Of a DNA stretch of 64,000 nucleotides, positions 28,152-36,839 are shown piece after piece (within the stretch, counting starts at the first letter, position 1; the number at the start of each line of letters is the position of its first letter). The stretch comes from Dysosmobacter welbionis. GTDB taxonomy: Bacteria > Bacillota > Clostridia > Oscillospirales > Oscillospiraceae. Made by a program: the position numbers and the translations under genes. The stretch is taken from NCBI RefSeq assembly GCF_005121165.3, contig NZ_CP034413.3, forward strand, positions 186,001 to 250,000. The letters are read 5' to 3'. Below the pieces are notes generated by a model. That model was not told the origin of the DNA. It saw only the letters and a list, made by a program, of their open reading frames with translations, and ran no database searches.

Positions 28152-28388
28152 TCAATACTCCAGAAGGATCTTTTTGCAGGCGCGGCAGACATAGCCATGT
28201 ACAGTTGCGCGGTCGCTCCCCCGTATATGATGCGGGCCATCCAAAACAATCCCGCCGTACTGTTCCACACTGCGCTTCGTATCCCAGAATCCCACTTTTC
28301 CGCCGGGCGGCAGGAAGAAAAGGCCCCGCCCCAGCTCCGTATAAAGGCTCCCCCGCTCCATCTCTTTTCCGCAAGACGGGCAATTCAT
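28152..28388 (-). CDS. Small PF20097-like zinc-ribbon protein, copy 2
   Basis: A 78-residue paralogue of the preceding entry, starting MNCPSCGKEMERG and ending YVCRACKKILLEY. Both copies have the same length and motif spacing, so this is a tandem duplication. It lies 13 bp after rbgA and probably in the rbgA-rnhB-yraN transcript. Confidence 0.75.
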   Translation of the reverse strand: MNCPSCGKEMERGSLYTELGRGLFFLPPGGKVGFWDTKRSVEQYGGIVLDGPHHIRGSDRATVHGYVCRACKKILLEY

Positions 28389-28401
28389 AGGCGCGCTTCC
28401 C

Positions 28402-29298
28402 TCATTCTGACGCTGCAGGCTGTTCCGTCTCCTCCGGCATTTCCAGTGTGAAGCGTCCCAGCTTGCCAGCTCTATACTCGTCCAACAGAATCTTGGCCAT
28501 CCGCTCCGTGTCCACCTCGCCGCCGGAGATCAGAAAGCCCCGCTTTTTCCCGGCGGCCTCCAGCAGGCGGTAGCCCCAGGCCACGTCCTCCTCGCCGTCC
28601 TGACGCTCCGGCAGGGACGGGAGCTTGTAGCCGGTCCTCAGGGCCTCCGGATAGTTGGTGCCCAGGTACGCCATCAGGTGGCAGCCCAGGGTCTCCATGT
28701 CCAGGATCTCGTCCTTCACCGCGCCGGTGTAGGCCAGGTTCAGCCCCACGCTCTGGTCCTCAAACTTGGGCCACAGAATGCCGGGGGTATCCAGCAGTTC
28801 CAGCCCGCGGTCGATGGGCACCCACTGCTTGGCCCGGGTGACACCGGGCCGGTCCTCGGTTTTGGCAGTCTTGCGGCCGGCGATCCTGTTGATAAAGGTG
28901 GACTTGCCCACGTTGGGCACGCCCAAAATCATCACCCGGACCACCCGGTTCTGCCCCTTTTCCGCATAGGCGCGCAGCTTGTCCGCAAGAAGCGTCTTGA
29001 CAGCAGCGGCAAACTGCTTTGTCCCGGCGCCGCTCTTGGCGTCGGACTCCATCACCGCGTACCCCTTTGCCCGGAACCAGGCCGCCCACCGCTTCGTGGC
29101 GTCCGGGTCCGCCTGGTCCACCCGGTTCAGCACCACCAGCCGGGGCTTCCCCGCCGTCAGTTCGTCCACATCCGGGTTCCGGCTGGACACAGGAATCCGG
29201 GCGTCCACGATTTCGCACACTGCATCCACATGTTTGATCTGCTCGGCGATCATCCGCCGGGTTTTGGTCATGTGACCGGGATACCATTGAATATTCAT
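28402..29298 (-). CDS. rbgA: Ribosome biogenesis GTPase RbgA/YlqF
   Basis: GTPase for late assembly of the 50S subunit, 298 residues, with circularly permuted motifs: G4 LNRVDQADP comes first, then G1 LGVPNVGKSTF and G3 DTPGILWP. The N-terminus MNIQWYPGHMTKTRRMI is diagnostic. rnhB lies downstream and lepB and rplS upstream, the rplS-lepB-rbgA-rnhB-yraN order of Firmicutes. Confidence 0.96.
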   Translation of the reverse strand: MNIQWYPGHMTKTRRMIAEQIKHVDAVCEIVDARIPVSSRNPDVDELTAGKPRLVVLNRVDQADPDATKRWAAWFRAKGYAVMESDAKSGAGTKQFAAAVKTLLADKLRAYAEKGQNRVVRVMILGVPNVGKSTFINRIAGRKTAKTEDRPGVTRAKQWVPIDRGLELLDTPGILWPKFEDQSVGLNLAYTGAVKDEILDMETLGCHLMAYLGTNYPEALRTGYKLPSLPERQDGEEDVAWGYRLLEAAGKKRGFLISGGEVDTERMAKILLDEYRAGKLGRFTLEMPEETEQPAASE

Positions 29299-29366
29299 AG
29301 TCCTACCTCACGCCGCCCCGGCGGGCGGCGCCCAATCAATTCTTCTCAGGAAGCTGTCCCCGTGGC

Positions 29367-29984
29367 TCAGTCGATCCCCGCAATGGGGCCGATGCGGCCG
29401 AAGTCCCGCTGCCCGGTGGCCTCGTCCGCGCCGGGAAACAGCAGGAACACCGCCTTGCCGATGACATACCGGGTGTCCACCGTGCCAAGGTCGCTGCTGC
29501 GGCTGTCGCTGGAGTGGTTTCGGTTGTCGCCCATGACGAAAATGGAGCCCTCCGGCACCGTTAGGGGAAATTCCGTCCCCTCCTCCACATAGGTGGGCTC
29601 GTTGATATAGTCCTCCTCCAGCAGCTCCCCGTCCACATAGACGGCGCCGGAGACAAAGTCGATGTCCACCGTCTGGCCCTCCGTGGCGATCACCCGCTTC
29701 ACGATGGGCTCCTCCAGAAAGGTGTCCTTCCGCAGCACCACGATGTCGCCGTACTCATAGTCGTTGTCCAGCATGGCGTTCAGCACCAGCAGCCGGTCTC
29801 CGTCCTGCAGGGTGGGCACCATAGAGTGGCCATCCACGCCGATGAGCCGGATGACGAAGGTAAACAGCAGCACCACCGCCAGCACGGAGCACACCAGCGC
29901 CTGGGCCCACTCATACAGGTCCCGGCCCTCCTCCTTTTCCGGAGACACCTCCTGCGTCTCCTGCTTCTTCTCTTTCTTCCACAT
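29367..29984 (-). CDS. lepB: Signal peptidase I, copy 1
   Basis: Membrane-anchored serine protease that removes signal peptides, 205 residues. A charged N-terminus is followed by one membrane span (ALVCSVLAVVLLFTFVI). The catalytic Ser is in GVDGHSMVPTL, the catalytic Lys in VKRVIATEGQ, and the family box is FVMGDNRNHSSDSR. It is closely related to the next gene upstream, 70 bp away. Confidence 0.95.
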   Translation of the reverse strand: MWKKEKKQETQEVSPEKEEGRDLYEWAQALVCSVLAVVLLFTFVIRLIGVDGHSMVPTLQDGDRLLVLNAMLDNDYEYGDIVVLRKDTFLEEPIVKRVIATEGQTVDIDFVSGAVYVDGELLEEDYINEPTYVEEGTEFPLTVPEGSIFVMGDNRNHSSDSRSSDLGTVDTRYVIGKAVFLLFPGADEATGQRDFGRIGPIAGID

Positions 29985-30054
29985 GTCTGCAAAACCTCCG
30001 CGGGCGCTTTCGCCCCTGTTGATGGAAAGCCCCCCGCCGGAGGTCTCCTTGCTC

Positions 30055-30681
30055 TTATGTCAGCGGGCCGATCCTGCCGAAGTCCCGCTTGTCGGTGTCC
30101 GCAGTCACGCCTGGGAACAACAGGAACACCGCCCGGCCCAAAATCTGCCGGGTATCCACCGGCCCCAGCTCCGGATCCCGGCTGTCATCGCTGTCGTTGC
30201 GGTTGTCGCCCATAACAAAGACGCAGCCCTCCGGCACGGTGACAGGGAACTCCAGCCCCTCCTCCAGATAGGTGGGCTGGCGGATGTAGTCCTCCTCCAG
30301 CAGCTGCCCATCCACATAGACGGCACCAGCGGTAAAGTCGATGTCCACCGTCTGGCCCTCTGTGGCGATCACCCGCTTCACGATGGGCTCCCCGTCCTTG
30401 AAGCTCTCCTTCCGGATGATGACGATGTCCCCGGCCTCAAATCCACCGCACAGGTGGGCGTTCATCACCAGCAGGCAGTCCTGATGCTGGAGCGTCTCCC
30501 GCATGGAGGGGCCGGACACCAGCACCACCCGCGCCGCAAAGGTGAACAGCAGCACCGTTGCTGTCACGGCGCACACCAGCACCTGCACCCACTCGTACAG
30601 CCCGCGGAGGGAAAGCGCGTCCCTGTTGAGCCGTTTTCCTCCCCGCACGTGACCGCCTCCTCCAGCACCGCAGTTTTTCAC
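30055..30681 (-). CDS. lepB: Signal peptidase I, copy 2
   Basis: Second type I signal peptidase, 208 residues, with the same layout: membrane span VLVCAVTATVLLFTFA, catalytic Ser in VSGPSMRETL, catalytic Lys in VKRVIATEGQ and the box FVMGDNRNDSDDSR. The stretch around the Lys and the YVDGELLEEDY / YVDGQLLEEDY segments are nearly identical in both copies, which points to tandem duplication. Its N-terminus is Gly/basic-rich rather than Lys/Glu-rich. Confidence 0.94.
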   Translation of the reverse strand: MKNCGAGGGGHVRGGKRLNRDALSLRGLYEWVQVLVCAVTATVLLFTFAARVVLVSGPSMRETLQHQDCLLVMNAHLCGGFEAGDIVIIRKESFKDGEPIVKRVIATEGQTVDIDFTAGAVYVDGQLLEEDYIRQPTYLEEGLEFPVTVPEGCVFVMGDNRNDSDDSRDPELGPVDTRQILGRAVFLLFPGVTADTDKRDFGRIGPLT

Positions 30682-30743
30682 AATAACGTATGCTAGTATA
30701 TCAAAGAACCGTCAAAATCACAAGATGCCGGGGAAATTTTGTG

Positions 30744-30777
30744 TGACAAGAAAAAAGAGAGGCTTTCGCCTCTCTTT
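30744..30777 (-). terminator. Intrinsic terminator after rplS
   Basis: A stem AAAGAGAGGC / GCCTCTCTTT with a GAAA-type loop is followed on the minus strand by TTTTTCTTG. It lies 10 bp past the rplS stop and separates rplS from lepB. Confidence 0.88.
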
Positions 30778-30786
30778 CGTCTTGGA

Positions 30787-31128
30787 TCACAGCTTTTCCT
30801 TGACCTTGGCGCCCTTGCCCACGCGGCCGCGCAGATAGTACAGCTTGGCACGCCGCACAGCACCGTTGCGGACCACCTCGATCTTGTCGATGGAGGGAGA
30901 GTGCACGGGGAAGACCTTCTCCACACCGACACCGTAGGAGATGCGGCGCACGGTGATGGTCTCGGTGATGCCGCCGTGCTTCTTGGCGATGACGGTGCCC
31001 TCGAAGACCTGGATACGCTCACGGGAGCCTTCCTTGACCTTCACGTGCACCCGGACCGTGTCGCCCACCTTGACGGGGGTCACTTCCGCTTCCAGACGCT
31101 CTTTGTTCAGTTCCTTAATCAGATCCAT
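30787..31128 (-). CDS. rplS: 50S ribosomal protein L19
   Basis: Ribosomal protein at the 30S-50S interface, 113 residues. Family features are [10 protein letters not shown] at the start, [18 protein letters not shown] in the middle and [22 protein letters not shown] at the end. ATG 31128 has GGAGGAA upstream and is preferred over an in-frame start ten codons earlier. Confidence 0.97.
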   Translation of the reverse strand: MDLIKELNKERLEAEVTPVKVGDTVRVHVKVKEGSRERIQVFEGTVIAKKHGGITETITVRRISYGVGVEKVFPVHSPSIDKIEVVRNGAVRRAKLYYLRGRVGKGAKVKEKL

Positions 31129-31267
31129 GGATGTTCCTCCTAAATAATAGGTGTTCATGCCGCTTCTCTCAAAGGCACATCAACGCACTCCGGCGTGTGC
31201 ACGGCAGAGGACCACCCTTTGTAGCCGTAATAGGATACCACGGCCAGGAGGAAAATGCAAGTATTTT

Positions 31268-31861
31268 TTACAAAAAATCCGCCTTTCTGCCGTGCAGTTC
31301 CCGAAGAGCCGCCGCCAGCAGGCCGAATGCAGCCGGCAGCAGCCACAGGCTCCCGCCGGTCCGCCCGATCAGCCACAGTACCAGGCCGCCCAGGGCCAGC
31401 GCCGTCGTGCCCCCCGCCCAGCAGGCGATGCGCTCCGCGGCGGAGGGACCCGCCAGCCATGCGGCCGCGAGATACAGCGCCCGGCCGCCGTCCAGGGGCC
31501 GCACCGGCAGCAGGTTGAAGAGGCACAGTGACAGATGGGCTCCCGCCGCCACCCAGGCGTGGGCGCCCCCCAGAACCAGCGCGCACAGCAGATTCACTGC
31601 TGGCCCCGCCAGCACCGCCGCGATCTCCCCCGGATAGGACAGGCGGGCGGCGGAAGTCATCAGCTCCGCCCCAAAGACGCTGACCCGCAGCTCCCGCACC
31701 CGGGCCCCCAGCAGCCGCAGCACCAGCAGGTGTCCCAGCTCGTGGAGCGCCGCGGCGGAGAGGATCACCGCCAGCAGCTGCCAGCCGTTCACCAGTGTGA
31801 ACCAGGCCGCCAGCAGCCAGAAGCCGCCGGAAATCCGAATCCGGTCACGCCAGCGAGACAT
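31268..31861 (-). CDS. SpoIVFB-like site-2 metalloprotease (M50)
   Basis: Polytopic membrane protease of 197 residues with the zinc motif ALHELGHLL (about residues 39-47) and the second metal motif NLLPVRPLDGGR. In sporulating Firmicutes SpoIVFB cleaves pro-sigma-K in the mother cell. The preceding gene encodes a LytM/M23 membrane protein like SpoIVFA and the two overlap by 17 bp, which is the main argument for this role. A general M50 protease cannot be excluded from sequence alone. Confidence 0.8.
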   Translation of the reverse strand: MSRWRDRIRISGGFWLLAAWFTLVNGWQLLAVILSAAALHELGHLLVLRLLGARVRELRVSVFGAELMTSAARLSYPGEIAAVLAGPAVNLLCALVLGGAHAWVAAGAHLSLCLFNLLPVRPLDGGRALYLAAAWLAGPSAAERIACWAGGTTALALGGLVLWLIGRTGGSLWLLPAAFGLLAAALRELHGRKADFL

Positions 31862-32906
31862 AGTAGATGGGATTTAGGTACTGGCTGCCCTCATGGAGCT
31901 CGAAGTGCAGATGAGGCCCGGTGGCCACGCCGGTCTCCCCCACCTCTGCGATCACGTCCCCCTCCTTCACAGAGGCGCCTGAGGAGGCGATAATCCGGCT
32001 GCAATGGGCATACAGGGTGGAGTAGCCCCCCTCGTGGGCAACGGTGATGTACTTGCCGTAGCTGCTGCTCTCCCCCACGGCGGTGACGGTACCGTCGGCA
32101 AAGCAGCCGATCTCCGTCCCAGCGGCGGCGCCGATGTCAATACCATAGTGGAACCGCTCCTCTCCCTCCACCGGGTGCTCCCGGTAGCCGAAATCAGAGG
32201 TGAGGGTGCCCATCACCGGGGTGCAGTAATCAAAGCCCAGCAGGGCCTGTTCCAGGCACACGTTGTCCGGCAGGTTCTGGTCGGAGTAGAGGACGTAGGC
32301 CAGGGTAGACGCCTCCGCCGCGCCCTGGGATGCGGTTTCCGCAGTCTCCGCTGTCTGATCGGCCTCTGCTGTCTGCGCGGTCTCTGCCGTCTGGGATGCT
32401 GCTGCGGGCAGATCCAGCCAGCCGTCGCTGCTGCCGGTCCCGGTCCGGAAGGCCCGCAGGGGCGCGATGGCCGCAGGAAGCTGGAGAGACACCGCCTCTC
32501 CCCCTGCCGGGGCTGACACCTCCACGGCGGAATCCTCCTGAGGGTCGAACACCGCCTGATACATATCCTGAAGGGCCACGTCCACATCCGCTTCGCCGCT
32601 CACGGCCCGCCCCACAGCGGAGAACACGGCCTGCACATCGATGTTCTGTTCCAGCATTCCGGTGAGCTTGGCATTCACCTGGGCCATGCGTCCCGGCAGC
32701 AGGAGCTTCACCGCCACCAGCAGCACAAAGATGCTGCCGCAGGCCACCAGCTGGATCAGATGCCGCCGCTCTCCCGGAGTCAGAGTTTCCCGTTTTCCCC
32801 GCTGGACCCTGTGCGGCGCAGCCGGGGTACTCCGCCGCCGCCTTTCCGCCGCCCGATGCTGGGACGAGACGGTGCCGATCCGCCGCCCAACGTGCCGTGC
32901 CGCCAT
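31845..32906 (-). CDS. SpoIVFA-like membrane protein with M23/LytM domain
   Basis: A 353-residue protein with an Arg-rich cytoplasmic N-terminus (about 1-50), one membrane span (LIQLVACGSIFVLLVAVKLL), a long extracytoplasmic region with a Thr/Ala/Glu-Gln repeat-like linker (TAETAQTAEADQTAETAETA), and a C-terminal LytM domain (FHYGIDIGAAAGTEIG, YAHCSRI, GPHLHFEL). The last motif retains the HxH of active M23 peptidases. ATG 32906 has GGGGAGGGAG upstream. Coupled to a SpoIVFB-like protease, it is probably the SpoIVFA partner; a wall endopeptidase is the alternative. Confidence 0.78.
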   Translation of the reverse strand: MAARHVGRRIGTVSSQHRAAERRRRSTPAAPHRVQRGKRETLTPGERRHLIQLVACGSIFVLLVAVKLLLPGRMAQVNAKLTGMLEQNIDVQAVFSAVGRAVSGEADVDVALQDMYQAVFDPQEDSAVEVSAPAGGEAVSLQLPAAIAPLRAFRTGTGSSDGWLDLPAAASQTAETAQTAEADQTAETAETASQGAAEASTLAYVLYSDQNLPDNVCLEQALLGFDYCTPVMGTLTSDFGYREHPVEGEERFHYGIDIGAAAGTEIGCFADGTVTAVGESSSYGKYITVAHEGGYSTLYAHCSRIIASSGASVKEGDVIAEVGETGVATGPHLHFELHEGSQYLNPIYYVSLA

Positions 32907-32991
32907 GACGCTCCCTCCCCTGTCGGAATCTATTCCAAACTCTATGCGCCGACCGGGCGGGATATGCGTCTTTGGGAATCGTCTGCCCCCG

Positions 32992-33033
32992 CCGAAAAAG
33001 AGACCGGGAAGGGGCTCCCTTCCCAGTCTCTTG
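32992..33033 (-). terminator. Intrinsic terminator of the thiamine-salvage operon
   Basis: A long stem, AGAGACTGGGAAG / CTTCCCGGTCTCT on the minus strand with one mismatch, is followed by TTTTTC. It lies about 20 bp past the M20 hydrolase stop. Confidence 0.85.
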
Positions 33034-33055
33034 CACTTGCCCGCTTTGCGGGGCG

Positions 33056-34237
33056 TTATCCCAGCAGGCCCAGCATCGCCGCACACAGGGCCGTCCTGTC
33101 CCGGATGGAGGGGATGCGCACCCGCTCTTCCGTGGTGTGGATCTGTTCTGCGATGGCGGAGAGGGCGTCCACCGTGGGGACGCCGTAAGTGGAGAGATAG
33201 GCCCCGTCGGTGGCGGCGGGGTCCGCGATCTCCTCCGGCTCCCAACCCAGCAGCTCCGCCGCCTCTGCCGCCCGGAGATAGGCGCTGTGATTGGCGGCGT
33301 TCCGCTCCATGGCGGGGAACAGCGTCCGGTAGGTGACCTGCACCCGGCAGCCCTCCACCGTCACTTGGTCCGCCATGCTGTCCAGCCTGGCCTGGATCAC
33401 CGGGAAGTCCGCGTTTTCCGGAATCCCGGCCACGCAGAACTCCCCCCGGGCCTCTCCGGCCACCACGCCGTTGGGCCGTCCGCCGGAGATGGGCGCCACA
33501 TTGTAGTAGATGCCCTTCTCATAGTCGTTGAAGCTGTATAGCCGGATGATCTGGTGAGCCAGCTCCAGCACGGCGCTGCGGCCCTCCAGATACGCCTTGC
33601 CCGCATGGGCCTCCCGCCCCGCCACGTCGACGGTTCCCAGAATCACCCCCCGGCGGGATGTGACGAACCGGGGACGTCCGTCCCGCTCCCGGCCGCCCTC
33701 GAACACCAGGGCCAGAGCCGCGTCCTGCGCCTCCCGGGCGTAGACCTTGCGGCCGGACCGGGAGCCGGTCTCCTCGTCACAGGTGAAAAGGTACGTCAGC
33801 TCCCAGGGGGGCAGCAGGCCCGCCTTTTTCAAAATCAGCGCCCCGAACAGGGAGATAAGGACGCCGCTCTTGCAGTCCCCGGCCCCCAGGCCGTGGGCCC
33901 ACTCCCCTTCAATATGAAAGTGGTGCTTTTCCGCAAAGCCGGGGCCGAACACCGTGTCCAGGTGGGCGGCCAGCAGCACCTTTCCCCGGGGCTGTTCCGG
34001 CCGCACCCGGGCCACCAGATGGGTCCCCAGACCAGGCTCCGTCACCCGCTCTGTCCGGGCCCCCAGCTCGGAGAGCACCGGCTCCAGCAGCCCGGTCACG
34101 GCGGCGTTGCCCGCCTCATTGCCGGTGCCGCTGTCGATGGCGCAGATCTGTTCCAGCAGCGCCAGCTGGCGGGGCAGCATCTCCTCCGCCCCGGCCCGGA
34201 CGATCCGGGCCAGTGTCTGTCTCTTGGCATCCTCCAT
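33056..34237 (-). CDS. M20 family metallohydrolase, candidate formylaminopyrimidine deformylase
   Basis: Zinc-dependent hydrolase of the ArgE/DapE/CPG2 group, 393 residues. Metal-binding motifs are AAHLDTVFG (H-x-D), GLGAGDCKSG and TCDEETGSRSGR with the catalytic Glu pair. It starts 10 bp after thiY and is the last gene of a TPP-riboswitch operon with tenA and thiXYZ. In Bacillus the M20 protein YlmB removes the formyl group from N-formyl-aminomethyl-pyrimidine before TenA acts, so the same step is inferred here from context. By sequence alone it could be a glutamate carboxypeptidase-like peptidase. Confidence 0.75.
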   Translation of the reverse strand: MEDAKRQTLARIVRAGAEEMLPRQLALLEQICAIDSGTGNEAGNAAVTGLLEPVLSELGARTERVTEPGLGTHLVARVRPEQPRGKVLLAAHLDTVFGPGFAEKHHFHIEGEWAHGLGAGDCKSGVLISLFGALILKKAGLLPPWELTYLFTCDEETGSRSGRKVYAREAQDAALALVFEGGRERDGRPRFVTSRRGVILGTVDVAGREAHAGKAYLEGRSAVLELAHQIIRLYSFNDYEKGIYYNVAPISGGRPNGVVAGEARGEFCVAGIPENADFPVIQARLDSMADQVTVEGCRVQVTYRTLFPAMERNAANHSAYLRAAEAAELLGWEPEEIADPAATDGAYLSTYGVPTVDALSAIAEQIHTTEERVRIPSIRDRTALCAAMLGLLG

Positions 34238-34247
34238 CGGCCGTGCC

Positions 34248-35261
34248 TCACTCCGCCAGCAGGTCCACCATGACCTCCGCCGGATCGAAGGCGGCGTCGA
34301 TCATGCCCACCTTCTGGAGCCAGTCGATGTTCTCCTGCCACACGGACACGTCCTGGGACAGGAAGGGCGCGTCGGCCGTCTCCATGATGGGCAGCAGCAC
34401 ATCAAAGCTTCGCCGTTCCACGGACTCCGTCAAGGGGAAGTTCTCCTCGTCCTGGTTGGCCAACAGGAGCCCCAACGCCTCCTCCGGGTCCGCCTGCATA
34501 TCGGCAAAGCCCTTCTGACAGGCCCGCAGGAACCGAGTGTACTTGTCCCGGTTGGCCTCCAGCTGGTCCTCGCCGGTCACCAGCATCAGCGCGTAGTAGT
34601 TGGGTACGCCGTAGTCCATGACCTCCATGTAGTCCACGGCGAAGCCCTCCTCCTCCAGCGCAGGAACCTCGTGGTTGATGAAGCAGCCGAAGGTGGCGTC
34701 CACATTTCCGGTGGTCATGGCGCTCATCAGGTCAAAGCCCACGTCGATCAACTCCACGTCATCCAGCGTGGCGCCCACAGTCTCCAACATCTGGCCCACC
34801 GCCACCTCGCCGAAGCGGGTGCCGGAGTAGCCGATGGTCTTGCCGATCAGGTCCTCCGGGGTCTTGATGTTTTTCTCCGCCAGGGCACAGACGATGCTGA
34901 TGGGCTGCTGGACCACAGCTCCCAGCACCTTCACCGGCACGTCCTCATTGGCCTTGGCGATGATGGTGTCCTCCTGATAGTAGAAGCCGATATCCGCCCG
35001 GCCCGCCGCCGTCATGGTCAGGGGATCGCTGGCGTTAGAGGGGAACAAGATATTCACCTGCAGGCCCTCCTCCGCAAAGTAGCCCTTCTCCTCCGCCTCG
35101 TAGAGGAAAGCATGGACGGCGTTGGGATACCAGTCCAGCACCACGTCGATGGTCTCCAGCTCTCCATCGTCCTGCCCGTCCGCCGTGTCCCCGCTTCCGC
35201 CGGAGGAGCAGCCGGTGAGCAGCAGAAGCGCCGTCAGCAACAGCGCAAGTTTCTGTTTCAT
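34248..35261 (-). CDS. thiY: Thiamine-precursor ABC transporter substrate-binding lipoprotein ThiY
   Basis: NMT1/THI5-type binding lipoprotein for pyrimidine precursors of thiamine, 337 residues. The signal peptide ends in the lipobox LTGC. The mature start VVLDWYPNAVHAFLYEA matches the DWxPNxxH motif that binds the pyrimidine in this family. Three possible starts lie together (TTG 35267, ATG 35264, ATG 35261); the last has the best spacing from AAAGGAAG. Confidence 0.88.
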   Translation of the reverse strand: MKQKLALLLTALLLLTGCSSGGSGDTADGQDDGELETIDVVLDWYPNAVHAFLYEAEEKGYFAEEGLQVNILFPSNASDPLTMTAAGRADIGFYYQEDTIIAKANEDVPVKVLGAVVQQPISIVCALAEKNIKTPEDLIGKTIGYSGTRFGEVAVGQMLETVGATLDDVELIDVGFDLMSAMTTGNVDATFGCFINHEVPALEEEGFAVDYMEVMDYGVPNYYALMLVTGEDQLEANRDKYTRFLRACQKGFADMQADPEEALGLLLANQDEENFPLTESVERRSFDVLLPIMETADAPFLSQDVSVWQENIDWLQKVGMIDAAFDPAEVMVDLLAE

Positions 35262-35325
35262 CATCAATCTTCCTTTCTTTATAAACTGGATCCAGGTGAT
35301 TCCTGCGGGGCCCGCCCCGCAGGTT

Positions 35326-36081
35326 TCAGGACTCTCCCCTCCAGCGGACGAACCGCTTTTCCAGCAGGTTCACAACGGCCACCGCCAGGATGGCCGCCGC
35401 GGACAGCAGCACAATAGGGGCGAACACCCCGGCGCCGTCCAACTGGGTCATCATGCGGCGGGAGAAGTAGCCCAGGCCGCTCTTGGCCCCCAACCACTCG
35501 CCGATGGCCGCGCCGATGATGCTCATGGGCACCGCCATCTTGACGGCGGAGAAGAAGTATGGCAGGGCGCAGGGCACCTTGATCTTCAAAAAGATGTCCT
35601 TCTTCGTGGCACCGTAAGTCTCCAGCAGCTCCGCCATCTCCGTCTTGGCGGAGCGGAGCCCGTCGTACACTGTGATGGTGATGGGGAAAAAGGTGATGAG
35701 CACTGTCACCAGCACCTTGCTCCAGATGCCGTAGCCGAACCACAGCACAAAGAGCGGTGCGATGGCGGTGGTGGGAATGGTCTGGGACACCACCACGATG
35801 GGATAGATCATCTTGCGGACCAGGTCGCTCTCGTCCATCACCACCGCCAGGGCCAGGCCCAGCACCAGAGAGATCCCCAGGCCGATGGCCGTCACCAGCA
35901 TGGTGGCGGGCAGATGAACAGTGAAGAGGACATCCCGCAGCTCCCACAGCTTCGCCAGGATCTGGGTGGGAGACGGCAGGATATAGGCCGCGTCTAATCC
36001 CATGGCCCCCGCCTGCCAGAGAATCAACAGGGCGAAGAGAAAAATCATGGCAGGTAGATTTGCTTTACAGGTCTTTTTCAT
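35326..36081 (-). CDS. thiX: Thiamine-precursor ABC transporter permease ThiX
   Basis: Membrane subunit of 251 residues with about six spans. The permease EAA-like loop reads LLETYGATKKDIFLKIKVP. ATG 36081 overlaps the stop of thiZ as ATGA. The closest families are SsuC/TauC-like permeases; assignment to ThiX rests on the tenA-thiZ-thiX-thiY order and the upstream riboswitch. Confidence 0.88.
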   Translation of the reverse strand: MKKTCKANLPAMIFLFALLILWQAGAMGLDAAYILPSPTQILAKLWELRDVLFTVHLPATMLVTAIGLGISLVLGLALAVVMDESDLVRKMIYPIVVVSQTIPTTAIAPLFVLWFGYGIWSKVLVTVLITFFPITITVYDGLRSAKTEMAELLETYGATKKDIFLKIKVPCALPYFFSAVKMAVPMSIIGAAIGEWLGAKSGLGYFSRRMMTQLDGAGVFAPIVLLSAAAILAVAVVNLLEKRFVRWRGES

Positions 36082-36839
36082 GGGGTCACCTGCTTTCGCA
36101 GAAGGTCGATGAGATGCTCCTTCAGCTCCACCATCTCCGGCAGTTTGAGGCAGGAGCGGTCCCGCGGGAAGGACGCGGGGACCGGAATCTCCGCCAGCTC
36201 CCGGATGGGGGTGCGCTCCACCACCAGCACGCTGGAGGAGAGGAACAGCGCCTCCTCCACGTCGTGGGTGATGAAGAGGATGGTCCTCTTGTGCCGCTGC
36301 CACTGGTCCAGCAGCCACTCCTGCATGGAGATCCGGGTGAGGAAGTCCAGGGCGGAGAAGGGCTCGTCCAGCAGCAGCAGGTCGCAGCCCGTCAGCATGG
36401 TGCGGGCAAAGGCCGCCCGCTGCCGCATCCCGCCAGAGAGCTCGTCCGGCATCTTGCTGCCGCAGCCGGCAAGTCCCACGTCGGCCAGCGCCGCCTCCGC
36501 CCGGTCCCGGCGCTCCGCACGGGTCAGCTCCCCCTGGATCTCCAAGGGCAGCGCCACATTTTCTCCCACGGTTCGCCAGGGGAACAGCAGGTCCTTCTGG
36601 GGCATATAGCCGCAGTAGTGCTTGCGTCCCACAATGGACTTCCCCTCCACCAGAATGGTCCCCGCCTTGGGCTTTAGCAGTCCGTTGGTCATGCGGAAGA
36701 TGGTGCTCTTTCCGCAGCCGCTGATGCCGATGATGCAGTGGAAGGAGCCGGGTTCCACGGCAAAGCTCAGGTGGTCGATGATATCGAAGTCCTCGCTGGG
36801 GTACTGATAGGAGACGTTCTGAAATTCCAGCATGGTCAT
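36078..36839 (-). CDS. thiZ: Thiamine-precursor ABC transporter ATPase ThiZ
   Basis: ATPase of 253 residues with Walker A IGISGCGKST, the Q-loop in YMPQKDLLFPW, signature ELSGGMRQR, Walker B LLLLDEPFSALD and the switch His in FITHDVEEA. It overlaps tenA and thiX by 4 bp each, indicating coupled translation. Confidence 0.88.
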   Translation of the reverse strand: MTMLEFQNVSYQYPSEDFDIIDHLSFAVEPGSFHCIIGISGCGKSTIFRMTNGLLKPKAGTILVEGKSIVGRKHYCGYMPQKDLLFPWRTVGENVALPLEIQGELTRAERRDRAEAALADVGLAGCGSKMPDELSGGMRQRAAFARTMLTGCDLLLLDEPFSALDFLTRISMQEWLLDQWQRHKRTILFITHDVEEALFLSSSVLVVERTPIRELAEIPVPASFPRDRSCLKLPEMVELKEHLIDLLRKQVTP

